A stretch of 59,705 bases of DNA from Paracoccaceae bacterium (GTDB taxonomy: Bacteria; Pseudomonadota; Alphaproteobacteria; Rhodobacterales; Rhodobacteraceae). The notes under the pieces were generated by a model that made no database searches, had not been told where the DNA came from, and worked only from the letters and a program-made list of their open reading frames with translations. The stretch spans positions 1 to 59,705 of the forward strand of contig CACBXB010000013.1 of assembly GCA_902543185.1 (NCBI GenBank), given 5' to 3'. Positions 25,909 through 35,616 of the stretch are shown one piece after another. The translations under genes and the position numbers were made by a program. Positions within the stretch are counted from its first letter, which is position 1. Each line of letters starts with the position of its first letter.

Positions 25909-27093
25909 TTGGTGTTAGAATTGGGAACTTTATTTAAGTGGCATGACGCGGCGCGTTACTCAACTTTACACTTAAAGCCATGCAATTTTTCAGAGGCTAT
26001 ATCTGCAAATTTAGCAATAGGAATTTTTATTAAAAAGGTTTCTGAAGGCAAGTGCCCTCTTTTCTCAGATTTTGATGAGGTCACTACTGAGGACACTAAT
26101 AGTATAGGCGTTTTTAGAACTAAGACTGGTGGGACATCGAAAGACCCAAAATTTGTTTTGAGAACTAGCCAGAGCTGGATTAGCTCATTTGAAGTTATAA
26201 ATTCATTACAAAAAGAAAAAGAAAACTATCTGGTATTTGGTGATTTAACACATTCGTTAGCACTATACGGAATGCTTGAGGCTTTACACTTAGGTCACAA
26301 TGTCCACTGCGTTCAGAAACTGAGATCTAAAAGTGAATTAAGAGCGTCGGTTAAATTTGAGCCAACTTTTGTCTATATTACGCCTACACAAATAAGATTC
26401 ATTTCTTCGTTTTTTATTACCCTGCCAAGTACTTTAAATGTATTTATTGGGGGAGGGCGCCTTAATTCTGAAACTAGAGAAATGGCCAAACAAATTTTTC
26501 CTAACGCGATTTTGCATTTATTTTATGGATCTAGTGAAACAAGTTTTATAACGATTTCAGATGAGTTTACCCCTGTTGGATCAGTGGGCAAAGCTTTTCC
26601 AAATGTTGAGATCAAAGTAGAAAAAAAGGGATCCAACAAAAACCGTATATGGGTGAAATCGAATTACTTATTTTTGAAATATGCTGAAGGATCCAACAAA
26701 AATTTAGTTTGGCAAGATGATTGGCTTACTATTGGTGAATATGGAAAGATAGATAGAGACGGATATTTATTCCTACTTAGTGAAGATAATTCACGAATAA
26801 CGATCGCTGATAAAACTATGGACACTTACGAAATTGAAGATAAACTTAAGACGGCTAAGAATGTAATAGATGCTGCTGTTTGGAAAATTGAAAGTAAATT
26901 AAGTGACTATCGAATAGTAGCCGCAGTAGCAACAGATGGCGCAGTTCAATCTGACAGGCTCTACGATGCCTTGAAAGAGATAAACAAAATATTCAAACCT
27001 AAAAAAATTTATAAGATAAGTTCAGAGGATTGGCCCTTACTTCCTTCCGGCAAGACAGATCTAAGAGCTTTGAAAAGTCACTATCATGAGTAG
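25909..27093 (+). CDS. Short AMP-binding acyl-CoA ligase, YhfT-like (394 aa)
   Basis: ANL-superfamily enzyme: the phosphate loop is TKTGGTSKDPK, the A5 region is LFYGSSETSF, the hinge region is EYGKIDRDGYLFL, and the C-terminal lysine motif is LPSGKTDLRAL. It is about 100 residues shorter than standard ligases, mainly at the N-terminus. The start is TTG at 25909 with no convincing ribosome site. It overlaps the thiolase by 8 bases. The ligase-thiolase-BioY association recalls B. subtilis yhfT-yhfS-yhfU, proposed to serve biotin or pimelate supply; that role is an inference. Confidence 0.75.
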   Translation: MVLELGTLFKWHDAARYSTLHLKPCNFSEAISANLAIGIFIKKVSEGKCPLFSDFDEVTTEDTNSIGVFRTKTGGTSKDPKFVLRTSQSWISSFEVINSLQKEKENYLVFGDLTHSLALYGMLEALHLGHNVHCVQKLRSKSELRASVKFEPTFVYITPTQIRFISSFFITLPSTLNVFIGGGRLNSETREMAKQIFPNAILHLFYGSSETSFITISDEFTPVGSVGKAFPNVEIKVEKKGSNKNRIWVKSNYLFLKYAEGSNKNLVWQDDWLTIGEYGKIDRDGYLFLLSEDNSRITIADKTMDTYEIEDKLKTAKNVIDAAVWKIESKLSDYRIVAAVATDGAVQSDRLYDALKEINKIFKPKKIYKISSEDWPLLPSGKTDLRALKSHYHE

Positions 27094-28201
27094 TGAGCGC
27101 GTTTTTATAATTGCAGGCAAGCGAAGTGCGGTGGCTCCGCGTTCTGGAGTATTTGCATCGCTGACGTATTATGATTTGGCAGCTCAGGTTGTGATTGATA
27201 TTTTAAAAGAAGCTAAAATAGATAGGCTTGAAGTTGATGAACTTATTGTTTCTAATGCTTTGGGTGCTGGTGGAAATCCAGCTCGAATGGTTAGCCTTGA
27301 AGCAAAATTAAATCTCTCGGTAGGTGGAATATCAATTGACCGACAGTGTTGTGGAGGACTGGATGCAATAAGTATCGGCACGGCTCTTATAAAAAGTGGT
27401 CGTGCAGAAGTTGTAGTTGCTGGAGGAGTGGAAAGCTACTCTACGCGACCTGTTAGGTTACATCCTAAAAACTCAGATCAACCACTAGTTTCTTACGATA
27501 GGCCAGCTTTTGCCCCAGCTGGTTTTAATGATCCTGACTTGGCTGAAGCCACTGCAAAGTTAGCCAGGGAGTTTGGGATTAGTAAGGAAGAACAGGATGA
27601 TTGGAGTATTAATAGTCACTTAAAAGCACTGAAATCCAAGGAGATTTTAAGTTCTGAAATAACGCCAATTTTAAATCAAACAAATGATTTGTTTACTAGA
27701 GAACTTAACCAAAAAATTTGTGAAAGAGCACCTAAATTATCAGATACCATTACTCATGCAAACTCAGCGATAGCGGCTGATGCGGCTAGTTTTGTTGTTC
27801 TGGTATCAGAGCTATTTTTAAAAAATAAAATGTGCAAAGCAGTTGAGATTTTAGGTTCTGGGACAAGTGGAGTTATTCCAGAAGAAGCACCACTGGCGCC
27901 AGTCGGAGCAATAAAAGCGCTGTTAGATCACACAGAAATAAGCTTATCAAATGTGACCTTTATCGAACTCATGGAGGCGTATGCGGCACAAGCAATAATA
28001 TGTACTCGTTTATGCGATCTTGATTTAGATAAAGTAAATATAAGAGGGGGAGCTCTTTCTCGAGGTCATCCAGTTGGCGCTTCGGGTGCTATATTGGTAG
28101 TTCGATTATTTAATGAACTTATTAAAACACCAGGAGCATCTGGAATGGCGACAATAGCTGCGGCTGGCGGTATTGGTTCGGCTATGATGCTAAAGTCTTA
28201 G
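27086..28201 (+). CDS. Thiolase-family protein lacking the usual CxG cysteine (371 aa)
   Basis: The nucleophile Cys88 (DRQCCGGLDA) and catalytic His (SRGHPVGASGA) are present. The usual NEAF motif reads MEAYA, and the C-terminal CxGGG reads AAAGGIG, so the second catalytic Cys is replaced by Ala. A conventional thiolase would need that residue. It may be a condensing enzyme with altered chemistry, or inactive. It overlaps the ligase upstream by 8 bases and converges with bioY by 4 bases. Confidence 0.85.
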   Translation: MSSERVFIIAGKRSAVAPRSGVFASLTYYDLAAQVVIDILKEAKIDRLEVDELIVSNALGAGGNPARMVSLEAKLNLSVGGISIDRQCCGGLDAISIGTALIKSGRAEVVVAGGVESYSTRPVRLHPKNSDQPLVSYDRPAFAPAGFNDPDLAEATAKLAREFGISKEEQDDWSINSHLKALKSKEILSSEITPILNQTNDLFTRELNQKICERAPKLSDTITHANSAIAADAASFVVLVSELFLKNKMCKAVEILGSGTSGVIPEEAPLAPVGAIKALLDHTEISLSNVTFIELMEAYAAQAIICTRLCDLDLDKVNIRGGALSRGHPVGASGAILVVRLFNELIKTPGASGMATIAAAGGIGSAMMLKS

Positions 28202-28746
28202 GTTCTCGTTAAGACACTATTCGGCCTCGCTTTAAATATCGCACTAGTAACTATAGTTGCTAGTATCACCTTCAAAATATCACCAGGTAAGTATACCGAA
28301 ACAGCAACGATTGCCGCGTTCAGAGACATTCCAGCATTAATCATCATACCGATAAGCCCAGGAATGTAGAGTATGACTATTCCTCCCATTATGGAGGATA
28401 GAGCAACAGAAATTAGGATATCAACAGATTTTGTCTTCTCCATAAGCCAGCCAGTAATATAGGCTGCAATAGGAAAACCAACTATAAAACCCGCGGATGC
28501 TCCTGCGAGGAGGCCAATTCCGCCTCTTCCACCAGCCAATAAGGGTAAACCTACCAATGTCAAAAGAACGAATAATAATGCTGCCAAGCCACCTTTTCTA
28601 GACCCTAAAATTGTTCCACAAAGCATAATACCTAAGCTTTGTGCCGTTATTGGCACTCCAGAAGCTAATGGAAAAGCAGGAACCAACCCCAGTACAGCAA
28701 TCAGAGCGGCAAATAAAGCAACCAGAACACTTGTTTTTTCTATCAA
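28198..28746 (-). CDS. bioY: Biotin-binding S component BioY (182 aa)
   Basis: Six hydrophobic helices and the BioY signature (GGRGGIGLLAGASAGFIVGFPIAAY) identify the substrate-capture subunit of an ECF transporter. Together with BioN and BioM it imports biotin. Its ATG overlaps the bioN stop by 4 bases. No BioR-type box was found upstream of the operon. Confidence 0.93.
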   Translation of the reverse strand: MIEKTSVLVALFAALIAVLGLVPAFPLASGVPITAQSLGIMLCGTILGSRKGGLAALLFVLLTLVGLPLLAGGRGGIGLLAGASAGFIVGFPIAAYITGWLMEKTKSVDILISVALSSIMGGIVILYIPGLIGMMINAGMSLNAAIVAVSVYLPGDILKVILATIVTSAIFKARPNSVLTRT

Positions 28747-29360
28747 TTTTCCCGCCCTTTTATTCCACCTCTAGCACGGAGAGCTTCTGAAACGTGATCG
28801 GCATCGTCTAAAATCGATAATGCAAGCGGTACGGAAATCCTCCAGAAACTGCGTTTAGTTGATCTAGCTGATTGCGCAAGCATTAAATCTTTTGCGCGTT
28901 GGTTCAATATTGGAATTGACCTAATAAACAAGCCTAATGTTATAGATACGGCATGGGGGTTGATCCTAAAAATCTTGAGGTAAAATGAGTATTTCTGAAT
29001 TGCTAAAATGATATCATGAATTTTGCTGGTCAGTAAAAAGAGGTTCGCGATTAAGAATGCTGAAATAAGCCGAAAAATAAGTGTCACACCCTTATCTAAG
29101 TTGCCTAGATACAGATGCCAAACAGCCAAAATGATAACAAAAGGGATAGTAATTTTTAGGTGATAAAGCCCTAGCCTTAGAAATTTTAGCCCACCGGCCA
29201 AAAAATAGATTAGCAAGAGCACTAAGAATATAAAGAACATTACAAGTGGATTTTTTATAAAAAATAAAATCGCAGCAGTAAAGCAGCTGAGAACGATCTT
29301 TTTCTGAACAGAGACTCCATCTAGCTTGGTGCTATACGAAGACACGTTAGTAAACATCAA
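28743..29360 (-). CDS. bioN: ECF transporter T component BioN (205 aa)
   Basis: CbiQ/EcfT-like membrane protein that couples the ATPase to BioY. Four to five transmembrane helices precede the C-terminal coupling helices, where two Ala-Arg motifs occur (AQSARSTKRSF and ALRARGG); the first is degenerate from A-R-G to A-R-S. It overlaps bioM upstream by 4 bases. Confidence 0.9.
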   Translation of the reverse strand: MMFTNVSSYSTKLDGVSVQKKIVLSCFTAAILFFIKNPLVMFFIFLVLLLIYFLAGGLKFLRLGLYHLKITIPFVIILAVWHLYLGNLDKGVTLIFRLISAFLIANLFLLTSKIHDIILAIQKYSFYLKIFRINPHAVSITLGLFIRSIPILNQRAKDLMLAQSARSTKRSFWRISVPLALSILDDADHVSEALRARGGIKGREN

Positions 29361-30079
29361 ATAGTCTTTTCGTCATAATTTTTCATAGTAGTTCTATACT
29401 TTTCTATGACAGTTTTTGGTGTGCCGTCAGCTTGAATAATACCTTCATCCATCCAGATTAATCTTTGATAATTTTCGAATGTTTCTGGCACATGGGAAAC
29501 GTGAATGATAGTTTGCTTTAGAGAACTTAAGTAATGTTCTAGTTTTAGTTGTGTAGGTATGTCTATTCCAGTAAAGGGCTCATCCAAAAGTAAAACCCGA
29601 GGTTTCATTAATAAAACTGAGAGTAGGCAAACTAAGTGCTTTTGACCTTGCGATAAAGTAGAAATGGATCGTTCAAACCAGTCAACTTTGTCATATTGCT
29701 TCAAACACGCGATAACTTTTAAATCAGCCTCATTTTTGCTCAGACCTAATTGAGAGAGGCCAAACCGTAGCTCTTCGCCAACAGTTGGGAAAATGATTTG
29801 ATGATCGGGATTTTGAAAAATTATCCCTACCTTCTTAATGGCCTCATTCCTTTTTTTTGCTACTTCGGTTCCATCTATTAAAACCTTTCCATTATTCAAT
29901 TCTTGTAAGCCGGCCAAAATGCGCAAAAGGGTGGTTTTGCCCGAACCGTTCCGCCCGATAAATCCAACCCTTTGCTCTTTTATGGATAGACTTAGGTTTT
30001 CTAAAATTCTCTCTTTTCCGTAAAAAACAGAGGCTGAGCAAATTTCAATTTCTGTTGGTTTATCTGGGCTAATTTCCAT
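29357..30079 (-). CDS. bioM: ECF transporter ATPase BioM (240 aa)
   Basis: Single ABC domain: Walker A GRNGSGKTT, Q-loop IFQNPDHQ, signature LSQGQKHL, Walker B VLLLDEPFTG and H-loop HVSH. It powers biotin uptake with BioN and BioY. First gene of the three-gene operon. Confidence 0.93.
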   Translation of the reverse strand: MEISPDKPTEIEICSASVFYGKERILENLSLSIKEQRVGFIGRNGSGKTTLLRILAGLQELNNGKVLIDGTEVAKKRNEAIKKVGIIFQNPDHQIIFPTVGEELRFGLSQLGLSKNEADLKVIACLKQYDKVDWFERSISTLSQGQKHLVCLLSVLLMKPRVLLLDEPFTGIDIPTQLKLEHYLSSLKQTIIHVSHVPETFENYQRLIWMDEGIIQADGTPKTVIEKYRTTMKNYDEKTI

Positions 30080-30152
30080 TTGTCCATCGTCTTAGAGTCG
30101 AAAACAAAATATCGAATTAAATTTATTACTAATTTTGACCAAATTAGCGGTT

Positions 30153-30743
30153 TTAGATAACTAGAACCTGCGTGCCAACTTCTGTCATAGCGAATAACTC
30201 TGCTATATGTTCATTATAAAGACCAATACATCCATTCGATGACCGACGTCCTATTTTTCGCGTATCGTGAGTTCCATGAATTCGGAAATACGTCCAACTT
30301 AAATAAAGAGCATGCGTGCCTAAGGGATTTTCTGGGCCTGGTCCTATAAAATCTGGCCATTCTGGATTTCTAATTTTCATAGCTGGTGTTGGTCTCCAGC
30401 TAGGGCCTTCAACCTTTCTGGTAACTTTTGTTCTCCCAGTTTTTATTAGGTCATCAGACATAGGAACTGAAGACGGAAACAAACGATAAATTTTTTCATC
30501 AGATGACCAATAATGTAATGCTCTAGACGAGATATCGACCAAAATCGCACCTTTTCGGAGAGTTTTGAAATATGGCTTCCAATTTAAAGCTCTAAAACTA
30601 GACACGTTGTGTCTTATATTTTCCGAAATTTCCTTTTCTATTTCTGTTGTGTTGTCCTGGTTGACATTTGATAAAGCAAGGCTTGGGGCACATAAGGAGG
30701 CACCCGAAACTCTCAAAAAATTACGACGATTAATTTTAAACAT
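30153..30743 (-). CDS. Tat-exported L,D-transpeptidase, YkuD domain (196 aa)
   Basis: The twin-arginine signal RRNFLRVSGASLCAP precedes a YkuD domain with HGTHDTRKIGRRSSNGCIGL, where the His and Cys form the catalytic pair. Such enzymes make 3-3 peptidoglycan cross-links or attach proteins to the wall. The Tat route is common in Rhodobacterales members. It diverges from the CAP-domain lipoprotein gene at 30852. Confidence 0.93.
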   Translation of the reverse strand: MFKINRRNFLRVSGASLCAPSLALSNVNQDNTTEIEKEISENIRHNVSSFRALNWKPYFKTLRKGAILVDISSRALHYWSSDEKIYRLFPSSVPMSDDLIKTGRTKVTRKVEGPSWRPTPAMKIRNPEWPDFIGPGPENPLGTHALYLSWTYFRIHGTHDTRKIGRRSSNGCIGLYNEHIAELFAMTEVGTQVLVI

Positions 30744-30851
30744 GGAAAAACCTTAATTGTGTTCTGTATATTTTAGTGCAAGAACGTTATAGGCTCAATT
30801 GGAAATATTAGGTTAATTTGCTAGTACGAAAAAGCATGGGTGTGGGACGTA

Positions 30852-31364
30852 ATGCTAAAGATTCTAATTTTGATTATAACTTCAGTTTTCTTAGTAGGCT
30901 GTGCTCCTCAAGGAATACAAATGGCGCCAGATGGCAAGCCGGTCCCTAAAATTTATGATATGAGGGCCCAATCAACAGCCCAAATACAATTCCGGATGCT
31001 TGATGCTGTTAATGTCTTACGGTCTAGCCGGTCTTTAACCAGTCTGCAGTTGAACGCTCAGCTAAATGCAGCAGCAGCGACACATTCCCGTGATATGTCT
31101 GTTCAAAATCGCCCTTGGCACTTCGGTTCAGACGGATCTTCGCCTTTGGATAGAGCTCGACGTTTAAAGTATTCTGGAGAGTTTCTGGGCGAGGTAATTT
31201 CTGAAACCTTTGAGAACGAGTTGGATACTCTTTCTGCTTGGATGGAAAATAAAAATACTAGAGCTGTAATTCTGGACCCAAAAGCGCTTGAGTTAGGTTT
31301 CTCTTGGTATCAAGAGCCTAGTGGAAAAATTTGGTGGACACTAGTTGTAGGCGGAAAAACTTAA
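30852..31364 (+). CDS. CAP/SCP-domain lipoprotein (170 aa)
   Basis: ATG at 30852 begins a lipoprotein signal with lipobox LVGC (Cys18), so the mature protein is membrane-anchored. The CAP domain follows: LNAAAATHSRDM, WHFGSDGSSPLDRA, GEVISETF and WWTLVVGG. In this family a His and Glu form a possible metal or active site. It sits between two L,D-transpeptidase genes, which suggests an envelope role. Confidence 0.85.
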   Translation: MLKILILIITSVFLVGCAPQGIQMAPDGKPVPKIYDMRAQSTAQIQFRMLDAVNVLRSSRSLTSLQLNAQLNAAAATHSRDMSVQNRPWHFGSDGSSPLDRARRLKYSGEFLGEVISETFENELDTLSAWMENKNTRAVILDPKALELGFSWYQEPSGKIWWTLVVGGKT

Positions 31365-31368
31365 ATAT

Positions 31369-31866
31369 TTATGGGAGAATAAAGATTGGTGTGCCAATAT
31401 CGACAGCACTATAAATTTCGTCCATTTCATGGTTTCGTATAGCTATACAACCGAACGTCCAATCGCGCTTCCACCATTTTGGTGACTTATCGCGGCCATG
31501 AATAAAAATATCGCCGCCAGGTAATTTTCCTAGCTTTGCCGCTTCTTTTTTATCGCTTTCGTTTGGGTAAGAAATTCCTAAAGACAGATAATACTGACTG
31601 TTGGGGTTCTTACGGTCTATGTAATATTTACCTTCTGGTGTTTTGCCATCACCTTCAAATTTCTTGTCACCTTTGGGTGAAAATCCCAGTCCAATGCGAT
31701 ACCGCCGTAGTACTTTTTCACCATTAAAAAGATACATTTTTCGATCTGATTTTTTGACGACAATAGAAGTGATTGGTTCGGCGATGGCTGTAGTACTATT
31801 TGCCCAAGACGATATTGTACTTAAGAAAGTAAATATGACTGTAATCAGAAATAATTTTATTTTCAT
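31369..31866 (-). CDS. Periplasmic L,D-transpeptidase, YafK/ErfK type (165 aa)
   Basis: Residues 1-22 form a signal peptide. The YkuD core shows GDGKTPEGKYYI, IFIHGRDKSP and the catalytic WTFGCIAIRN with its Cys. It is shorter than LdtA-D-type enzymes, like YafK. It converges on the CAP lipoprotein gene. Confidence 0.93.
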   Translation of the reverse strand: MKIKLFLITVIFTFLSTISSWANSTTAIAEPITSIVVKKSDRKMYLFNGEKVLRRYRIGLGFSPKGDKKFEGDGKTPEGKYYIDRKNPNSQYYLSLGISYPNESDKKEAAKLGKLPGGDIFIHGRDKSPKWWKRDWTFGCIAIRNHEMDEIYSAVDIGTPIFILP

Positions 31867-31978
31867 TTGATAATTTGACTGCTCTTTTTAAACCTTATTA
31901 ACTTGAATATTTAATTTTCGGCAACAAAATTCTTGATAAAATTTATTAAAGTTTCTTAGTTTTGCTTGAAGTCTTTAG

Positions 31979-33808
31979 TTACTCAGATTTCAAAAACCCA
32001 CCAGATTGGTGATGCCAAAGCTCATAGTATAATCCGCCTTTTGACAAAAGGGATTGATGATCTCCATCCTCTATTATTTTACCATTATCTAGCACAAGTA
32101 TTCGGTCCATCTGAGCAATCGTCGATAATCTATGCGCGATTGCAATTACTGTCTTCCCTTTCATCATATTTTTTAAAGTATCTTGAATTTGATTTTCAAT
32201 TTCGCTGTCTAGCGCACTCGTAGCTTCGTCTAAAAGCAAAATGGGTGCATTTTTCAAAATTACTCGTGCTAAAGTTATTCTCTGGCGTTGTCCTCCTGAA
32301 AGTTTAATTCCGCGTTCTCCAACGTGGGCATCGTATCCTTTTCTTCCACTTTCATCTTGCAGATTTAAAATGAAATCATGGGCATGAGCCTTCTTTGCTG
32401 CTGCAATGATTTCTTTTTCGGTTGCATCTAATTTTCCGTAGCAAATGTTTTCACGAATGGACCTGTGTAGGAGGCTACTATCTTGCTGAACAACACCAAT
32501 ATTCTTGTGCAAACTAACCTGTTTTATTTTTGAAATATCTTGGCCGTCGATACAAATCGCACCAGCCTCAACATCATAAAAGCGAAGAATTAATTTTAAC
32601 AAGGTAGATTTTCCGGCGCCTGACCTACCAACTAATCCAACTTTCTCATTTTCTTTAAAAGTCACACTTAACTTATTCAAACCGCCCTTTTTAAGCCCAT
32701 AGTGATGACTTAAATTTTTTACTTTAATTCTAGCCTTTGTAACTTCCAGATTTTCTGCATTTTCTTGATCCTTAAGTTTGATTGGATCAGCCAAAGTATC
32801 CATACCCTCCTGTATGACGCCAAGTTCTCTAAAAAACGAAGATATTGCCCACATTATCCAACCTGTCATGGCATTTAATCGAATTGCCAGAGCTGATGCG
32901 GCAGCTATTGTGCCGGCGGTAGCTTCTCCAATATACCAGAGGTAAAGTGACATTCCTATCAAACTCGTTGTTAACAAACCGTTTAGGATATTCAGGCCAA
33001 AGTCCATTATAGTATAAAGGCGCATCTCACGGGCAAACGTTTGACGTGTTTTCTCAATAGCTGATTTGGCGCTGTTTAACTCTTGGTTTTGATACGCGAA
33101 TAATTTAACCGAATGAATGTTCGTATAGGTGTCCACGATTTGGCCATTTAAACTCGATCGTGCGTCTGAAGATGCTTTAGAGGCTGGACTTATATTTCTA
33201 ATAACCCAGGAGATTAAAACCAGGTATAATAAAAACCAAATTGCCATGGGCAACATTAGTCGAAAATCAACACTATTTAATAATAACAAGCCACCGAAAA
33301 TATAGGCAAGTGAGTATCCCAGAGCATCAAATACTTGGAATACTACTTCTCCTGCAGATCTAGGTGTTTGCATTACTCTATTAGCAATCCTGCCTGCGAA
33401 ATCATTCTCAAACCAGCCAATTGACTGTCGTAAAACATGTTTATGCCCACGCCATCTAAAAAGTGTGGCGACATTAACCATTAAAGTATTGTTAATTAAT
33501 AACACATCTATGGCATAAATAAGTGGACGAAAAATAAGTATAAAAGCTATCGCCCAAATAAAATTATTCGAATTTTTAGTGAAAACATCTTTTGGATCAC
33601 CGCTTACAATATCGATTATCCAGCCTAATAAATAAATAAGGTAAATTTCGCTCGCGGCCGCCAAGATGGCTACCACGCCAGTCATAATAAATATACTAAG
33701 AAAAGGTTTTGTATAACTCATTAAAAATGAGCGAACGGTTTTCGGAGGATTATCTAATTCTTGGTAGTTTGAAAATGGATCTACTAAATTTTCAAAAAAT
33801 CGGAACAT
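31979..33808 (-). CDS. ABC exporter, fused membrane and ATPase domains (609 aa)
   Basis: An N-terminal six-helix exporter domain (residues 30-330) precedes an ATPase with Walker A GRSGAGKST, signature LSGGQRQRI, Walker B ILLLDEATSALD and H-loop IAHRL. It works as a homodimer in the inner membrane, exporting lipids or drugs; the substrate cannot be told. It ends close to the gene-free 31867-31978. Confidence 0.93.
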   Translation of the reverse strand: MFRFFENLVDPFSNYQELDNPPKTVRSFLMSYTKPFLSIFIMTGVVAILAAASEIYLIYLLGWIIDIVSGDPKDVFTKNSNNFIWAIAFILIFRPLIYAIDVLLINNTLMVNVATLFRWRGHKHVLRQSIGWFENDFAGRIANRVMQTPRSAGEVVFQVFDALGYSLAYIFGGLLLLNSVDFRLMLPMAIWFLLYLVLISWVIRNISPASKASSDARSSLNGQIVDTYTNIHSVKLFAYQNQELNSAKSAIEKTRQTFAREMRLYTIMDFGLNILNGLLTTSLIGMSLYLWYIGEATAGTIAAASALAIRLNAMTGWIMWAISSFFRELGVIQEGMDTLADPIKLKDQENAENLEVTKARIKVKNLSHHYGLKKGGLNKLSVTFKENEKVGLVGRSGAGKSTLLKLILRFYDVEAGAICIDGQDISKIKQVSLHKNIGVVQQDSSLLHRSIRENICYGKLDATEKEIIAAAKKAHAHDFILNLQDESGRKGYDAHVGERGIKLSGGQRQRITLARVILKNAPILLLDEATSALDSEIENQIQDTLKNMMKGKTVIAIAHRLSTIAQMDRILVLDNGKIIEDGDHQSLLSKGGLYYELWHHQSGGFLKSE

Positions 33809-33856
33809 TTTGTTTTTTGTATCTTTCGTTTCTTAAATGGCGAATTATTCTTTTGA

Positions 33857-35011
33857 TTATCTGATGGTGGTCAACAGCCGTTTTTTACTTAGTGTAAAAT
33901 CTGAATCAATCCATTTTTGTTCTAAATATGCGAGTATTTCGCCTAATTTTGGACCGGAAAAATATTCTGCTAAGTCATCAGATTTAATTGGAAATTTAGC
34001 AACAGATCCCACTTTTATTCTACTAAAAATATCCTCACTGGGTTCTGTGCCGTGCAAGCTCGACCTCACCAGAATAGTATCCAAAGCCAGTTTCTCGTTG
34101 TACCGATAAGAAAGCTCAGCCGCGTTTTTCTGACTTGCCGCCTCTTCTCTCAAAACTTTGTGAGTTTTCGCTAGTTTGTTAGAAAATCTTAGTTTTAATT
34201 TTAAATTATCACTTGTATACGCGGCTAAACGCCTTAGAGCGCAAGGAGCAACTTCAAGTCTGTCTTCGAGCTTTTTAAGATTTGTAAGGCTGTCGTAATT
34301 GGAGGCGTCAAAAATTTTTGAATTAATGCTCGCTTTTTCCATTAAAAAAATTGAATATTTTAGATTAGGCGCAGCAAATAGTTTAAAAATTTCTTCACTT
34401 TTTCTTTCAGCTGATACTGTGTCCAATCCATCTCTTAAATTATTTAATGCAGTAATTTCGATTTCATGGTTTTCATCTTCTTTACCAAATAATGCTAGAA
34501 AGCGAAAAAACCTTAATATACGTAAATAGTCCTCTTTTATTCGTGCATAGGGATCTCCTATGAACTTTATTCGTTTTCCAAGTAAATCATCGATCCCATT
34601 TAGTGGGTCTAAAATTGTTCCGTCCTGTTCAGAATATATTGCGTTAATGCTGAAATCACGTCTTTTGGCATCCTCTAAAATAGATTTAGTAAATTTTACC
34701 TTAGCTCTTCGCCCATCTGTTTTAATGTCTTCTCTAAGGGTAGTAATTTCGTAGTTTCTTTTATCAGCCACTACTGTAACAGTCCCATGTTCAATTCCTG
34801 TGGGTAAAGCTTTTAACCCCGCGTTTTCCATAATTTCCAAAACTTTTTTTGGATGAGCACTTGTAGCAATATCAATATCCTTGGACTCAATATTTAAGAG
34901 AGCATTCCTAACGCAGCCACCAATAAAGTATGCTTGATATCCTCTGGAAACCAATCTTTTCATAACTGATCTAGTTGATGGATAATTTAGCCAATCAGCA
35001 GATATTTTCAT
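33857..35011 (-). CDS. CCA-adding enzyme / tRNA nucleotidyltransferase family (384 aa)
   Basis: The class II polymerase-beta-like head has GGCVRNALL, the Asp pair in KDIDIAT, DAKRRDFSINAI and LRILRFFRFLALF. It adds or repairs the CCA end of tRNA or polyadenylates RNA. ATG at 35011 is chosen because it overlaps the NUDIX stop as ATGA; the longer frame to 35116 would run deep into that gene. The two are therefore translationally coupled. Confidence 0.9.
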   Translation of the reverse strand: MKISADWLNYPSTRSVMKRLVSRGYQAYFIGGCVRNALLNIESKDIDIATSAHPKKVLEIMENAGLKALPTGIEHGTVTVVADKRNYEITTLREDIKTDGRRAKVKFTKSILEDAKRRDFSINAIYSEQDGTILDPLNGIDDLLGKRIKFIGDPYARIKEDYLRILRFFRFLALFGKEDENHEIEITALNNLRDGLDTVSAERKSEEIFKLFAAPNLKYSIFLMEKASINSKIFDASNYDSLTNLKKLEDRLEVAPCALRRLAAYTSDNLKLKLRFSNKLAKTHKVLREEAASQKNAAELSYRYNEKLALDTILVRSSLHGTEPSEDIFSRIKVGSVAKFPIKSDDLAEYFSGPKLGEILAYLEQKWIDSDFTLSKKRLLTTIR

Positions 35012-35616
35012 CGGCTTAATGCCTGTGATAAATTTAACAATATTCTCGCAGTTGCACCCCAGACATAATAGGGGCCATATGGGATTACATAGTATTTTCT
35101 TTGCGTACCGTTCCATTTTCGTGTTTGGATGGAAAAGTTTTCTCCATTTAAAATATGATCGAAAGGCATAGTAAAAACTTCATCAACCTCGCCCCATCGT
35201 AATGTTTCTTCGAAAGGTTGGCTAATTATACCGATGTAAGGTTTTATTATAAATCCCGTTGCGGTTTTATGTGTTGGAAGAGATGCAATTATCTCAACTA
35301 GATCTCGGCTTAGGCCAACCTCTTCTTCGGTTTCTCTGAGAGCAGTTTCTATCGGGCTAATATCGAAATTTTCTTTCTTACCTCCTGGAAATGCTATTTG
35401 TCCTGGATGGTTCTTTAGGTTAGTCGATCTTTTTGTTAATAAAATCTCAAGATTTTTTTTAAAAGTTAAAACTGGAATTAATACACTAGCTTCAAGAAAG
35501 TTTGAGTTTTGATTAAAAGCCATATCTGGGTTTAGATCAAAATCTGAGGAGCAAGATCCATATTTTGAAAGATTAGACTTAATATTATTTATTAATTTGT
35601 TTTTATGACTTTCCAT
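35008..35616 (-). CDS. NUDIX hydrolase, CoA pyrophosphatase-like (202 aa)
   Basis: The UPF0035-type LLTKRS and HPGQIAFPGGK precede the Nudix box with ETALRETEEEVGL. Such enzymes hydrolyse CoA or other nucleoside diphosphates linked to another moiety. It overlaps the Hsp33 gene by 14 bases and the CCA enzyme by 4, giving a three-gene operon. Confidence 0.9.
   Translation of the reverse strand: MESHKNKLINNIKSNLSKYGSCSSDFDLNPDMAFNQNSNFLEASVLIPVLTFKKNLEILLTKRSTNLKNHPGQIAFPGGKKENFDISPIETALRETEEEVGLSRDLVEIIASLPTHKTATGFIIKPYIGIISQPFEETLRWGEVDEVFTMPFDHILNGENFSIQTRKWNGTQRKYYVIPYGPYYVWGATARILLNLSQALSR

Noticed and set aside
26624-26702. Repeated GGATCCAACAAAAA inside the acyl-CoA ligase gene
   Set aside because: The two copies encode Gly-Ser-Asn-Lys-Asn in a normal coding frame; no sign of a mobile repeat.
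30080-30152. BioR or other biotin-regulator box before bioM
   Set aside because: No TTATNTATAA-type palindrome could be found here or before the acyl-CoA ligase gene.
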